A stretch of DNA of 64,000 nt from Chryseosolibacter sp964551035 (GCA_964551035.1 CAZKBK010000025.1:5519-69518); one strand, 5' to 3'; positions 50,787 through 60,061 are shown, numbered from the stretch's first letter. Translations and numbers: made by a program. The notes: generated from the sequence alone by a model not told the origin.

Positions 50787-53700
50787 CGCAATGTCGCCGT
50801 TAGTCCCGCGGAGATCGTCCGTACCTGCGGGAGTGTAAAGAAATCAATTCCCTGCGCCGACGTCGAGCCGTCGAGGGTGCTCACCTCCGGATCGGCGCCA
50901 CTGTAGCCCGTCAGGGTCCAGAGGTTGGTGGCCGAAACGTATACGCGCAGACGTTCCATCCTCAGCTTGCCCGAAAGGTTCGGAGGAAGCGTGTAGCCCA
51001 GGTTGACGTTCTTTAGCCTGAGGTAAGAACCGTCTTCCAGCAACCGGTTGCTGTGGAGGTTGTTTCCCGTCGACTCAAATTCATATCGCGGGATGTCGGT
51101 GACATCTCCCGGCTGGCGCCACCGCCGCAGCGCTTCCACGGATTGGTTGCTCTGCAGGTCCGCGCCCATGTTCACGAGCGTGGCTTTGGTGAAATTCAAC
51201 ACGTCGTTGCCCAGCGAAAACTGGAAGAAGAACGAGAGGTCAAAAGCTTTATAGGTGAGGCTGTTGGTGACGCCGCCGATAAGGTCGGGCTGCGCGTTGC
51301 CGATCACCATGGCGTCGTCGTTGTTGATCACGCCGTCGCCGTTGCTGTCTTCATAGATGGCGTCGCCCGTCGCCGGGTTCACGCCGAGGAAGTTCAGTCC
51401 CCAGAAGCTTCCCAGGGGTTCTCCTACCTTCACGATGTTCGTTCCTTCGACGCCTTCCGCCGTGTACCCGGTGTACAGGGGAACCGAGTCGGCGAGGAAC
51501 AGCACCTTGTTGAGGTTCTTCGACAGGTTGATCGTGGTGCGCCACGTGAGGTTCTTGCGGTCAATGTTCACCGTGGTGGTGGTAAACTCGATGCCCCGGT
51601 TTTCCATGTCACCGATGTTGTCGGTCATGGAGCCGAAACCGGTGGTGAGCGGAAAGGGACGGCCCAGCAAAAGATCGAACGACTTGTTGTAGTAGGCGTC
51701 GATGCTCGTTTGCAAGCGTCCGTTCCACAGGCTGATGTCCAGCCCGGCGTTGACTTCGCGCTTCGATTCCCAGCGGATGTCGGGGTTGTCGGTATTGGAA
51801 GGCCCCACGCCGGAAACACCGTTGTAGGTAACAGGGCCCCAGAGTGCGATGAACTGAAAGGCCGGGATCCTTTCATTTCCGGTAAGGCCAAAGCTCGCCC
51901 GAAGTTTCAGGTCGGTGATCAGGCCGGAGTGAAAGAATTTTTCATTCGACACGCGCCACGCCACCGAGGCCGCCGGGAAATACCCGAACCGTTGGTTCGG
52001 ACCGAAGTTTGACGAGCCGTCCGCGCGGAAGGTGGCGGTGAGGTGGAAGCGGTCTTCATAGTTCAGCCTCGCTTCGGCAAAGTAGGAGAGGAGCGTGTGC
52101 GGAGGCGACTTGAGCGAGCCCCCCGCGTCGACAATTCCCGCCGAGGTGATGTAGGTGAAGTCGTCGCTGGGGAACAAACGGCCCTGCACATTGCCTCCGA
52201 TAGAGTTTTCGCGGAGAAACTCCACGCCGCCAACGGCGGAGATGGTTTTGTTCTGCCCCAGCTCGCGGTTGTACGAAAGCGTTCCGTAGGAGATAATGCG
52301 CGAGAACGTGTTGGCGATGAAGATCCCGTACCCCTGGCCGCCGACGTTGGGCAAGAAACCGCCGATGGCGGTCTGCGAGGATTCATACTGGTCTTCGGTG
52401 ACATCGTTGTAGTCCAGGGCCACCTTGGCCAACGCGGAAAAGTGGTCGTTGATCCGGTAGGTGGCGTTCAGGTTACCCAGGATCTTGACCGAGGTGGTGT
52501 TGAAGCGTGGCAGCACCGCCTGTGCCACGGGGTTGAAGTTGGGAAAGCCGGGGTACAACGGCGATCCGGGTCCCACGAGGAAGCCGTTTTCGTCGTGGGG
52601 AACGTGGTAGGGCAGGCTCTTCAGCGCGCCGGAGTAGACCCCGTCGAGGAAGTTGTCACCCTTGACGCGCTTGTTCATGCCGCGGGAAAGGGTGATGTTG
52701 CTTCCAAGGCTGAGCTTGTCGCTGAGCTTTTGGTCGAGGTTGATGGTGGTGTTGAGTCTTTCGAAAAGGTTGTTGAGTTGTACGCCCTCTTCCCTCCGGT
52801 AGCCGCCGCTGATGTAGTAGCGGGTGAAGTCGTTGCCACCGCTCACGGAGAGTTGGTATTGCTGGAGGATACCCGTCCGCATGATGGCGTCGATCCAGTC
52901 GGTGTCAACCGCGTCGGTCACGCCGGTAACGAGCCCGAACGCATCGGGGTTCTGCCCGGAATTGATCACCGCTTCGCGCTGAAGCTCCAGGAGCTCGGTG
53001 GAATTCAGGAGTTCGATCCGGCCTACGGGGTCGATCATACCCCGCTGGACATCCGCCGTGATGCGGGGCGCGCCCACACGCCCTTTCTTGGTGGTGATCA
53101 CCACCACGCCATTGGACCCCCGCGACCCGTAGAGCGCCACGGCGGAGGCATCTTTGAGGATGGTCATGGACTCGATGTCGTTGGGATTGAGCAAGGCCAG
53201 GGCGTTGTCGTTCTGACCGCCGAAGCCGCGGCCCCCGAGGCTTCCCGTCTCCACGGGGATGCCGTCGACGACGTATAGGGGCACGTTGGAGGCGCCGATG
53301 GACGACGGGCCCCGGATGTGCACTTTCACCCCGCCCCCCGGCGTTCCCGACGACTGCGTCACCTGTACACCCGGCGCCATGCCCTGCAAACCCTGGTCGA
53401 GGCCGTTGATGGAAAGCTTGGTCATATTTTCAACGTTCACCGTGGCCACCGAACCCGTGATGTCGGTGCGCTCGACGGAACTGTAGCCCATCACCACGAC
53501 CGTCTCCAACTGGGTGGCTGTGGGCAGCAGCGTGACGTCGATCACCGTGGTGCCGGCTGCCACCGTGACCTCCTGCGTTTCATATCCCACAAAAGAGAAA
53601 ACAAGAACATCGCCGGGAGTGGCTTCCATCTGAAAACGCCCGTCGATGTCGGTAATCGTGCCCCCGGTTGAGCCTTTGATCACCACGTTGACTCCGGGGA

Positions 53701-53806
53701 GCCCCCCGGGTTCTTCCTCGGAGATCACGCGGCCGGATATTTCCAGGGTCTGCCCGCGGGAGGCCTGGGAAAGGAGCAGGAGCGTAATCAGTAAAACGTT
53801 GCGCAT
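50783..53806 (-). CDS. SusC/RagA-family TonB-dependent transporter
   Basis: The 1007-residue protein has a signal peptide (MRNVLLITLLLLSQASRG), a carboxypeptidase-regulatory-like domain at about 20-105 (ISGRVISEEEPGGLPGVNVV, IDGRFQMEATPGD), a plug at about 110-235 (VHIRGPSSIGASNVPLYVVDGIP, ILKDASAVALYGSRGSNGVV), and a beta-barrel to the end. The plug motifs are those of the SusC/RagA group. With SusD it imports a ligand through the outer membrane using TonB energy. Operon company with a protease and no glycoside hydrolase suggests a peptide or glycoprotein-derived ligand, as for RagAB of Porphyromonas; this is inference. It is the first gene of the operon. Confidence 0.96.
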   Translation of the reverse strand: MRNVLLITLLLLSQASRGQTLEISGRVISEEEPGGLPGVNVVIKGSTGGTITDIDGRFQMEATPGDVLVFSFVGYETQEVTVAAGTTVIDVTLLPTATQLETVVVMGYSSVERTDITGSVATVNVENMTKLSINGLDQGLQGMAPGVQVTQSSGTPGGGVKVHIRGPSSIGASNVPLYVVDGIPVETGSLGGRGFGGQNDNALALLNPNDIESMTILKDASAVALYGSRGSNGVVVITTKKGRVGAPRITADVQRGMIDPVGRIELLNSTELLELQREAVINSGQNPDAFGLVTGVTDAVDTDWIDAIMRTGILQQYQLSVSGGNDFTRYYISGGYRREEGVQLNNLFERLNTTINLDQKLSDKLSLGSNITLSRGMNKRVKGDNFLDGVYSGALKSLPYHVPHDENGFLVGPGSPLYPGFPNFNPVAQAVLPRFNTTSVKILGNLNATYRINDHFSALAKVALDYNDVTEDQYESSQTAIGGFLPNVGGQGYGIFIANTFSRIISYGTLSYNRELGQNKTISAVGGVEFLRENSIGGNVQGRLFPSDDFTYITSAGIVDAGGSLKSPPHTLLSYFAEARLNYEDRFHLTATFRADGSSNFGPNQRFGYFPAASVAWRVSNEKFFHSGLITDLKLRASFGLTGNERIPAFQFIALWGPVTYNGVSGVGPSNTDNPDIRWESKREVNAGLDISLWNGRLQTSIDAYYNKSFDLLLGRPFPLTTGFGSMTDNIGDMENRGIEFTTTTVNIDRKNLTWRTTINLSKNLNKVLFLADSVPLYTGYTAEGVEGTNIVKVGEPLGSFWGLNFLGVNPATGDAIYEDSNGDGVINNDDAMVIGNAQPDLIGGVTNSLTYKAFDLSFFFQFSLGNDVLNFTKATLVNMGADLQSNQSVEALRRWRQPGDVTDIPRYEFESTGNNLHSNRLLEDGSYLRLKNVNLGYTLPPNLSGKLRMERLRVYVSATNLWTLTGYSGADPEVSTLDGSTSAQGIDFFTLPQVRTISAGLTATLR

Positions 53807-53826
53807 GGGCAGAAGTAAGTCAAAGC

Positions 53827-53859
53827 TAAAGATAAGTATTGCGGAAGAAATGCCAACAA
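53827..53859 (-). promoter_or_regulatory. Possible promoter of the SusCD-protease operon
   Basis: On the minus strand TTG pairs at 19-22 bases with TATCTTTA (53834-53827), one mismatch from TAnnTTTG; a full TAGCTTTG overlaps the downstream side (53828-53821). It lies 20 bases before the susC ATG, which would leave a very short leader. Confidence 0.4.
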
Positions 53860-54057
53860 GACAGCGCGTAACTTCCTCCGCGCCGACGAGCGCTTTCCGA
53901 AAACCGAACTTAAGCGGCTTTTATTCGTTGACAAAAAATGTTCCCTTCGAAGGGAATCCCGCAAGACGGGTGGTTTGGGTGAAGCAGAAGGTGCCACCCC
54001 TCCTCGCGGTGTTCGAGCCCCGCGGTAAAGTAAGGAGCGCTTCGATCACATTGTGCT

Positions 54058-54358
54058 TCACCCCAGCCCTTCAATCTCCCCCGTCAAATCCCGCCACCGG
54101 GGATTCATCCCTTCGATGAGCATCACCTTCCAGGCGCGCGTTTTCCCCTTGATATACTTCTCCCTGGCAATTGCCCCGACAACACGTGCATGACCTCGTA
54201 ATAAACCGGTATGGCTACGTTGTACCGCGCCGTAAAAGACTTTGGATTCCGTTTCGTCCGATGTTCCCAAATCCTCGTTTGAGATTGTTCGTCATGCCGC
54301 CGTACAACACCGTTCGCCACTTGTTGGTGAGCATGTAAACCCATGCGGTGTGGTTCAT
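54058..54358 (-). pseudogene. GIY-YIG endonuclease relic 1 (frameshifted)
   Basis: Three minus-strand frames together make a UPF0213/YhbQ-like GIY-YIG protein. The first gives MNHTAWVYMLTNKWRTVLYG then GMTNNLK, matching YVYMLTNK...LYxGxTNxL. The second gives IWEHRTKRNPKSFTARYNVA and PVYYEVMH. The third gives AIAREKYIKGKTRAWKVMLI and EGMNPRWRDLTGEIEGLG, the typical end. At least two frameshifts break it, and the GIY triad residue is LYG at the usual GV/GI position. It lies in gene-poor DNA between two operons. The intact ancestor would be a single-domain nuclease of about 95 residues. Confidence 0.8.
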
Positions 54359-54483
54359 GCAGGAAGATTTTGGGTGAAAATAAGGAGGAGAAGGGGAAGG
54401 CCGTAGTCTGATTTTCCTGATGTTGACATGATCCGCGTGGGGGCGAAGCGTACGTTGCTCGGCGCATAATAATAATAATTAAC

Positions 54484-54562
54484 ATCGTCATCCTGAGCCT
54501 CGGCGCCCTTGGCGCCGAATGGCGAAGGATCCCCTGGCGATGAAAAGCTGATAACCATCTCC
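54484..54562. repeat. CCTGAGC/GAAGGATC-type intergenic element
   Basis: GTCATCCTGAGCCTCGGCG, then a CGCCCTTGGCG palindrome, then GGCGAAGGATCCC followed by a segment similar to that at 44288-44330. The CCTGAGC...GAAGG form links it to the 18-base repeats at 44501-44543. Confidence 0.65.
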
Positions 54563-54795
54563 GAGCGAGCGGGACTGTTTGCCCACCGAATGAGTGAACA
54601 TGCCATCCCAGGAATACCACCCTCTCGCCACGCACGCAGGCGGTTCTAACTTGGTCTCTGCATGCCCCCAGCGCAGGAACGCCCCCAAACTTTGTCAGGA
54701 AAATTGGATTTCACAGTTACTGCCGCCTTCGTACATTCGTTCTGTCTCAACCATTCCGGCAGGGAATCATTTCGTTCGCCGCAATGGCCGGGGCG

Positions 54796-54885
54796 TCAGG
54801 GGTACCGGCAGGTTCTTGTTTTCAAATGTTTAGGTCTTTCATTTGACGCATGGGGTTTTTCCTGCCGGCCACCCCTGATTTTTTT
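54796..54885. repeat. Long inverted repeat with trailing T-run
   Basis: TCAGGGGTACCGGCAGG (54796-54812) is complementary to CCTGCCGGCCACCCCTGA (54861-54878) except for a short mismatch, with a 48-base loop between and T7 after. It could act as a terminator or be the remnant of a small palindromic element. Confidence 0.6.
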
Positions 54886-55065
54886 GATTTGGACAAAACC
54901 TCACTCCGCCACCGCCATTCATGCATGGCCCACCCTCACGCGGCCTTACCCATTTTGTGGTTGATTTTCAGCACGGGAGTTTATAAAAGCATTGTCTGGA
55001 CGCGAGGACGCAGGGTTGGATGGTTGAGGGATATCCCACTCTCACGCCGTTACAACAAATTTCAT

Positions 55066-55923
55066 CTAGTCGATCTTGAATCTGACAGGAAGGTTGAACC
55101 GGCATTTCACAGGCTTGCCATTGGCCTTCGCCGGTTGCCATCGCCCGAGTTTTCTTACCGCTTCGAGCGCCTGGAGGTCACATTCTTCGAAAAAACCCCG
55201 AATTATCTCTGCGTCGGTGATCAGGCCTCCCTTATCAATGATGAAAGTAATGTAAGTCGTCCCCTGGATGCGTGCCCTGCGCGCGGCCTTTGGGTAGGAA
55301 AGGTTGGGGACGAGATCCGACATCATTCGTGCATAACCACCAGGATATTCCGGCATAACGTCTGCCATCAGGTACACGGTGTCCATTGTGCCATGGGCAA
55401 TTGAAAACGAGCGTATGGTTTCCGAATTAACGATCTCCTCGTAACTCGTAAACTTCTCCGAGTCATTTGAAATGATACCATTGCCATCGGTCAATAGGGG
55501 TAATCCGTCGGCGCGCCAGTGCTGCACGTGGGTGGTTTTTTGCACTTTATAGATGACTTCACTTTTCCGGTAGCCGTTCTCATAGTACTCATAAAATTTA
55601 CCCACCCGCGCGTTGTTTTTATACGCTCCTTCCGATTCCTTGTTTCCGTTCCTATAATAAGTGACCGCCGGGCCATCCTGGGCAAGTTCCGGGGATATTG
55701 CGCTGCAAAGGGCCTCCATCTGCAATTCTCCCGTCATGAAATAGTCTTTAACTTCGTATCCTTTCCTGAGCGGATTGACGACTCGATAATACGTTGCATC
55801 GGTTGAATCGGATACCGGCTCCCAATCGCGGTCAAAATACTGGTATACATTTTCCAGACGCTGCGCTGTGGCCACCTGCACAGTGAGTGCAAGGCCCATG
55901 AGGATTATGAGGGTTTGTTTCAC
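55066..55923 (-). CDS. Secreted TonB C-terminal domain protein
   Basis: I chose the GTG at 55923 because it gives a normal signal peptide (MKQTLIILMGLALTVQVATAQ); an ATG 23 codons upstream adds a second hydrophobic stretch. The 285-residue protein has short repeats in the middle similar to MORN-like toxin-antitoxin-repeat motifs (GPAVTYYRNGNKESEGAYKNN, GKFYEYYENGYRKSEVIY). The last 90 residues are a TonB C-terminal domain: PEYPGGYARMMSDLVPNLSYPKAAR, GTTYITFIIDKGGLITDAEI, CDLQALEAVRKLGRWQPAK, and PVKCRFNLPVRFK. With no transmembrane anchor, it is unlikely to be a true energy transducer. The group is common in Bacteroidota and its role is unknown. Confidence 0.85.
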   Translation of the reverse strand: MKQTLIILMGLALTVQVATAQRLENVYQYFDRDWEPVSDSTDATYYRVVNPLRKGYEVKDYFMTGELQMEALCSAISPELAQDGPAVTYYRNGNKESEGAYKNNARVGKFYEYYENGYRKSEVIYKVQKTTHVQHWRADGLPLLTDGNGIISNDSEKFTSYEEIVNSETIRSFSIAHGTMDTVYLMADVMPEYPGGYARMMSDLVPNLSYPKAARRARIQGTTYITFIIDKGGLITDAEIIRGFFEECDLQALEAVRKLGRWQPAKANGKPVKCRFNLPVRFKID

Positions 55924-56013
55924 GATCGTGATGATTTTGATGAATACAGGCAATTTACACAAAATGAAACGCTCAAGCACAACGAGGATCATGGGCTGGC
56001 CTTTCCAGGCAAA

Positions 56014-56205
56014 TCATCTCAATCTCCCGTCAATTTCCGGACTGGGATCCATCCCAGGATTCAACTTCCACGGTTCGTTTTCCCTTTGATACTTTTCGCC
56101 TTTGGCCGGCGGTCGCGTTGCCCGGGTGATCCAACCCTTCGTTCCGCGCGTGTGCTTTGCGTGCCATGAAGGATTGTCGCCAGCATCTTGAATTATCTTT
56201 GGCAC
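56014..56205 (-). pseudogene. GIY-YIG endonuclease relic 2 (internally deleted)
   Basis: A 63-codon minus-strand frame reads HAKHTRGTKGWITRATR, then PPAKGEKYQREN, then GMDPSPEIDGRLR. This lines up with relic 1 and with the family (H-x-RGTKGxTxRY, AxxREKxIKGK, GMNPxWxDL) if the stretch around YNVxxxVYYE is deleted. At the DNA level the two relics share AAAGTATCAAAGGGAAAACG-like and TTGACGGGAGATTGA-like segments. The product would lack the catalytic N-terminal part. The frame is a decayed copy rather than a gene. Confidence 0.55.
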
Positions 56206-56279
56206 GCGGGCTCGTTGGTGTGCTGTGCGCGTGCTACCAACATTTCGCCCCTACGGGGCGATGGCTAACCCACACTCCC

Positions 56280-56325
56280 TAATCCGTGCAATCCCCTAAT
56301 CCGTCCCATCCGTGATTCAGACAAA
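56280..56325. repeat. Dispersed ATCCGTG repeat, second copy
   Basis: ATCCGTG-spaced DNA with an exact CCATCCGTGATTCAGACAA, matching 44364-44407 over about 45 bases with few differences. Confidence 0.85.
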
Positions 56326-56342
56326 TGGGGGTTGCGGCTCCG

Positions 56343-56407
56343 ATTCCCATTCCCATTCCCATTCGTCATTCGTCATTCGTACCTCGTCATTCGAACTCGT
56401 CCCTCGC
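56343..56407. repeat. Heptanucleotide array after smc stop
   Basis: TTCCCA hexads pass into heptads TTCGTCA, TTCGTAC, CTCGTCA and CTCGTCC, with one unit a base short. The array ends 6 bases from the smc stop on the opposite strand. It matches the left arm of the 33-kb unit (CTCGTCA, CTCGTCC). Confidence 0.75.
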
Positions 56408-56413
56408 CTCGCG

Positions 56414-59400
56414 CTACGCCAGTTCCCTCAGGTCCACGGGTACCACGCGCGATATTCCTTTCTCCACCATGGTAATGCCGTAGATCACGTCCGTTGACGT
56501 CATGGTCCGTTTGTTGTGCGTGACGATCACGAACTGGCTGTCTTTGCTGAAGGTGCGGATGATGTTGTTGAACTTGTCGATGTTGGCGTCATCCAGCGGG
56601 GCATCCACCTCGTCGAAGATACAGAACGGCGCGGGCTTGAGCAGGTACATCGAGAACAACAGCGCCGTGGCGGTAAGCGTCTTCTCTCCACCGGAAAGCT
56701 GGTTGATGGTCAGCGGACGCTTGCCCTTGGGCTTTGCAATGATGTCGATATCGGATTCAAGCGGGTTGTTGGGGTCCACCAGTTTCAGGTCGCACTCGTC
56801 GCCTTCGGTGAACAGGGACCGGAACACGGAGATGAAATGCTCCTTGATCTTGTTGAACGCGTCCATGAAGGTCTGGCTCGCAACGCCTTCGATCTCGCCG
56901 ATGGTGTTGAGCAGCGACTCCTTGGCCTTGAGCAGGTCGTCCTTCTGGGTGAGGATGAAATCGTTCCTTTGCTTGATTTCCGTGTAGGCTTCCATGGCCA
57001 TGGGGTTGATCGGCCCCATGTTGTCCAGCCGTGTGCGGATCTTGTTGACGTCCTCGCGCAGCTTGTCCTCTTCGAGAGATGCCAGTGCCTCGGCGTCTTC
57101 CGGTGTCGATTCCCCGATGATGGCGTCGAGGTCGACATTGAACTCCACCGACAGCCTTTCTTTCACGGAATTGAGCTGAAGTTTGCTTTCGTTCAATCCA
57201 TTTTGCAGCTCCATCAGCGAGGTGTCGATATGCTGGCGGGTGTGCTGCACTTCACGCAGTTGTTTTTCCACCTGGTCGATGTTGCCGCGCGACTCATAGT
57301 AATCTTTTTCCGCCTCGCCGAGTCCTTTTTCCATTTCCTCCTTCTCCGCGTACATGCCGAGGAGTTCGTCGTCGTTGGATTGTGTGGTCTCCACGATGCG
57401 CTTGATCTCATCTTCGTTCTTGCGCAGCTCTTCCGTGTTGCTTTCGATCCGCTGGCTGCTCTGGTCCATCGATTCCTGTTTGAACCGGATCTCCTGGTCG
57501 ATGCTCTTTACGCGGTTCTCCTGCTGGTGGAAGAAGATGTTCTGTTCATTGAACGCCGACGACTTCTGGCTGAGTACTTCATTGTTGCTTGTGAGCGTCT
57601 CAGCCAGGTCGGCCACGCGGGCTTCGAGTTCGTCGGCCGCGCGTTGCGCCTGTTGCGCCTTAGGCTTCAGTTCATCGAGTTCCTTGAGCAGCGTATCGAT
57701 CTTTTCCAGGATGTCTTCACGGCGAAGGTCGGCGTTTGAGAGCATGTTCGAGAACTGCTCGCGCTTGGTGCGGATCGAGACGTGTTCTTCGTTGACCTGG
57801 CGGAGGGCGTTCTGCACCTCCTCGATCTCCTGGCGGAGGCGGTTGTTGCGCAACTTCTCGAGGTCGTTTTGCTTCTCCAGGAGGCTGCCGCGGATCTCTT
57901 CGAGCTTGCCGGTGAGTTCGCGGATCTCTTTCTCCAGTTTCTCCAGGTTCTTGGCGCGCCCGATCTTCTTGCCTTCAAAGAGGCCCACTGATCCGCCGGA
58001 GATGCTGTACTTGCGCCGCGTGACCTTCCCGCTTTTGGTGATGAACGTGTTTTCGTCCGTTTGCGGGATGTTCTTTACGTCGCCTTCGTAGATGTACACC
58101 CGGTCGAGGATGTACGCCATCAGCTTCCTGTACTTCGGATCGAACTCGATGATCTCCGTCGCGGGGAATGCATTGGAATAGATCCGCGAGGAGGATGGCT
58201 CGTACTTTTCGAAGGAATCGAGGATGAAGAAGTGGGCTTTTCCCTTCGAGGCGTCGCTGAGGATGTTGATGGCCTCGTAAGCCTCCGCCTCGTGGTCGAC
58301 GATGTAATAGTTCAGGTACGGTTCGAGGTAGTTCTCGATGGCCACGCGGTACTCTTCCGACGTCGTGAGGATGTCGGAGAGGAGGGGGGCGTTTTTGGCG
58401 ACCTTCTTCTTGAGGAACTTGATCGCCTCGGGGAAACCTTCGAGGTTTTCGACGAGGGATTTGGTGAGGTTGTATTCGTTCTGGCGCGCGTCGAGTTTGC
58501 GGCTCGTGACGTTTAGCTCCTCGCGGATCATCTCGATTGTTTTCTCGAGACCCTGGGTGCGCGACTGGGTTTCTTCTTCTTCTTTCTTGAGCCCTTCCAG
58601 TGCTTCGGTCTTCCTGCCGACTTCTTGCTGCAGTTCCACGAGCTTGTTTTCAAACTCCACGAGGCTGGCGCTCTGCTGGCTCGAGTCGGAGGCGGTGCGT
58701 TCGAGTTCCTGCTTGAAAGACGAAACCTGGATCTCGCGGATCTCCACGGCTTTGTTGACCTGGAAGCTCTCTTCCTGTTTTTCACGCTGCACGTTGCGCA
58801 GGGAGTCCGACTGTTGTTGCAGTTCGGCGGTCTTGCGCTTCTGCTCCTCGTATTCGGCTTTCAGGTGGTCGAGCTTCTGGTTGATTTCTGTCAGGATGAC
58901 TTCGGCGTTCGTCTTTTCCGTTTCCAGGCTCTGGATGCTGAACCGCGCCCGCTCGTTGCTCTTTCGGTCCTGTTCGATCTGTTCCCTCAGCCCGGTTGCC
59001 CGGTCGTTGAGGTACTTGAGTCTTTCGTTCTTGATCTGCTTTTCGCTTTCATAATGGCGGATCTTTGCAACGAATTCGTTGATCGCCTTTTGCCGGCTTG
59101 ACAGCGTTTTTTCTTTTACGATGAGGTCGGCCTTGCCTTTTTCGATGGAAGCTTCCTTTTCGGCGATGTCGGAAGTCAGCGCGACTTTGCGGTCATTTGC
59201 CTCGGCGATCTGTTCCTGGATGGTGTTGAAGTTGTCCTTTTGTTTGTTGACGACAACTTTAGCCAGGGTGATGCTTTTCTGCTTGTAGTCTTCCTTGATT
59301 CGGTAGTAATTCTCCGTTTGCTTGGCCTGTTTTTCCAGGCTCTTCATGTTCTTTTCAATCTCGAAGAGCAGGTCTTCCACGCGTTCGAGGTCGGCGTCGG

Positions 59401-59950
59401 TGTCTTCGAGCTTCTTGAGGGTCTCCTTCTTCCGCTTTTTGAACTTGGAGATCCCCGCGGCTTCCTCGAACAGCGAGCGGCGGCTGTTGTCCTTGTCGTT
59501 GAGGAGGTCGTCGACCATGCCCAGTTCGATGATGGCGTAGCTGTTGGAGGCCACACCGGTGTCGAGGAACAGGTTGGTGATGTCTTTCAGGCGACAGACC
59601 ACGCCGTTGAGCAGGTATTCACTTTCACCGCTGCGGTAGAGCCTGCGGGTGATGGTGATCTGCGAATATTCCGTGGGGAGGATGTTCTTGGTATTGTTGA
59701 TGGTGAGGGAAACCTCGGCCATCTGCTGGGGCGAACGCTGGCTGGTGCCGTTGAAAATGACGTTCTCCATCTTCTCCGAGCGCAGCGCGCTGGTCTTTTG
59801 CTCGCCGAGCACCCACCGGATGGAGTCGACGACGTTGGATTTTCCGCACCCGTTGGGTCCGACAATTCCCGTGATCCCTTCGTCAAAATTGATGACAATC
59901 TTGTCGGCAAAACTCTTGAAGCCTTTAATCTCCAGTTTCGCTAATTGCAT
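56414..59950 (-). CDS. smc: Chromosome segregation ATPase SMC
   Basis: The 1178-residue protein has a complete SMC plan: the N-terminal ATPase half with GITGIVGPNGCGKSNVVDSI (Walker A, residues about 32-40), a first coiled coil at about 170-500, a hinge at about 510-660 (PEAIKFLKKKVAKNAPLLSDI and the GGSVGLFEG segment), a second coiled coil, and the C-terminal half with the signature LSGGEKTLTATALLF, Walker B APFCIFDEVDAPLDD and the H-loop VIVTHNKRTM. It forms the ring-shaped condensin that compacts and separates the chromosome. ScpA and ScpB are not in this window. A near-perfect promoter lies 112 bases upstream of the ATG. Confidence 0.97.
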   Translation of the reverse strand: MQLAKLEIKGFKSFADKIVINFDEGITGIVGPNGCGKSNVVDSIRWVLGEQKTSALRSEKMENVIFNGTSQRSPQQMAEVSLTINNTKNILPTEYSQITITRRLYRSGESEYLLNGVVCRLKDITNLFLDTGVASNSYAIIELGMVDDLLNDKDNSRRSLFEEAAGISKFKKRKKETLKKLEDTDADLERVEDLLFEIEKNMKSLEKQAKQTENYYRIKEDYKQKSITLAKVVVNKQKDNFNTIQEQIAEANDRKVALTSDIAEKEASIEKGKADLIVKEKTLSSRQKAINEFVAKIRHYESEKQIKNERLKYLNDRATGLREQIEQDRKSNERARFSIQSLETEKTNAEVILTEINQKLDHLKAEYEEQKRKTAELQQQSDSLRNVQREKQEESFQVNKAVEIREIQVSSFKQELERTASDSSQQSASLVEFENKLVELQQEVGRKTEALEGLKKEEEETQSRTQGLEKTIEMIREELNVTSRKLDARQNEYNLTKSLVENLEGFPEAIKFLKKKVAKNAPLLSDILTTSEEYRVAIENYLEPYLNYYIVDHEAEAYEAINILSDASKGKAHFFILDSFEKYEPSSSRIYSNAFPATEIIEFDPKYRKLMAYILDRVYIYEGDVKNIPQTDENTFITKSGKVTRRKYSISGGSVGLFEGKKIGRAKNLEKLEKEIRELTGKLEEIRGSLLEKQNDLEKLRNNRLRQEIEEVQNALRQVNEEHVSIRTKREQFSNMLSNADLRREDILEKIDTLLKELDELKPKAQQAQRAADELEARVADLAETLTSNNEVLSQKSSAFNEQNIFFHQQENRVKSIDQEIRFKQESMDQSSQRIESNTEELRKNEDEIKRIVETTQSNDDELLGMYAEKEEMEKGLGEAEKDYYESRGNIDQVEKQLREVQHTRQHIDTSLMELQNGLNESKLQLNSVKERLSVEFNVDLDAIIGESTPEDAEALASLEEDKLREDVNKIRTRLDNMGPINPMAMEAYTEIKQRNDFILTQKDDLLKAKESLLNTIGEIEGVASQTFMDAFNKIKEHFISVFRSLFTEGDECDLKLVDPNNPLESDIDIIAKPKGKRPLTINQLSGGEKTLTATALLFSMYLLKPAPFCIFDEVDAPLDDANIDKFNNIIRTFSKDSQFVIVTHNKRTMTSTDVIYGITMVEKGISRVVPVDLRELA

Positions 59951-60061
59951 GCGCTATAGTGGTTGTAGTGGTTAAAAAGTCCCTTATTAAAGAGGCCTTC
60001 AGGAGTCGGTCGGGAGACCGGGTCAGGTCCGTTCAGGGCTGCTTTCAAAGAGATAAGTCGG

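Larger units (their letters stand above)
54359..55065. other. Gene-free spacer with repeats, between GIY-YIG relic and TonB-C protein
   Basis: No credible gene was seen in about 700 bases. It contains a GAAGGATC-type intergenic repeat and a long inverted repeat, each listed separately. Confidence 0.6.

Noticed and set aside
52043..53278. 411-codon plus-strand frame opposite susC
   Set aside because: It is antisense to a confirmed TonB-dependent transporter, so I treat it as a shadow of high-GC coding DNA.
56516..57739. 407-codon plus-strand frame opposite smc
   Set aside because: It is antisense to smc and rich in Leu/Val/Phe of the kind produced by reading coiled-coil codons backwards.
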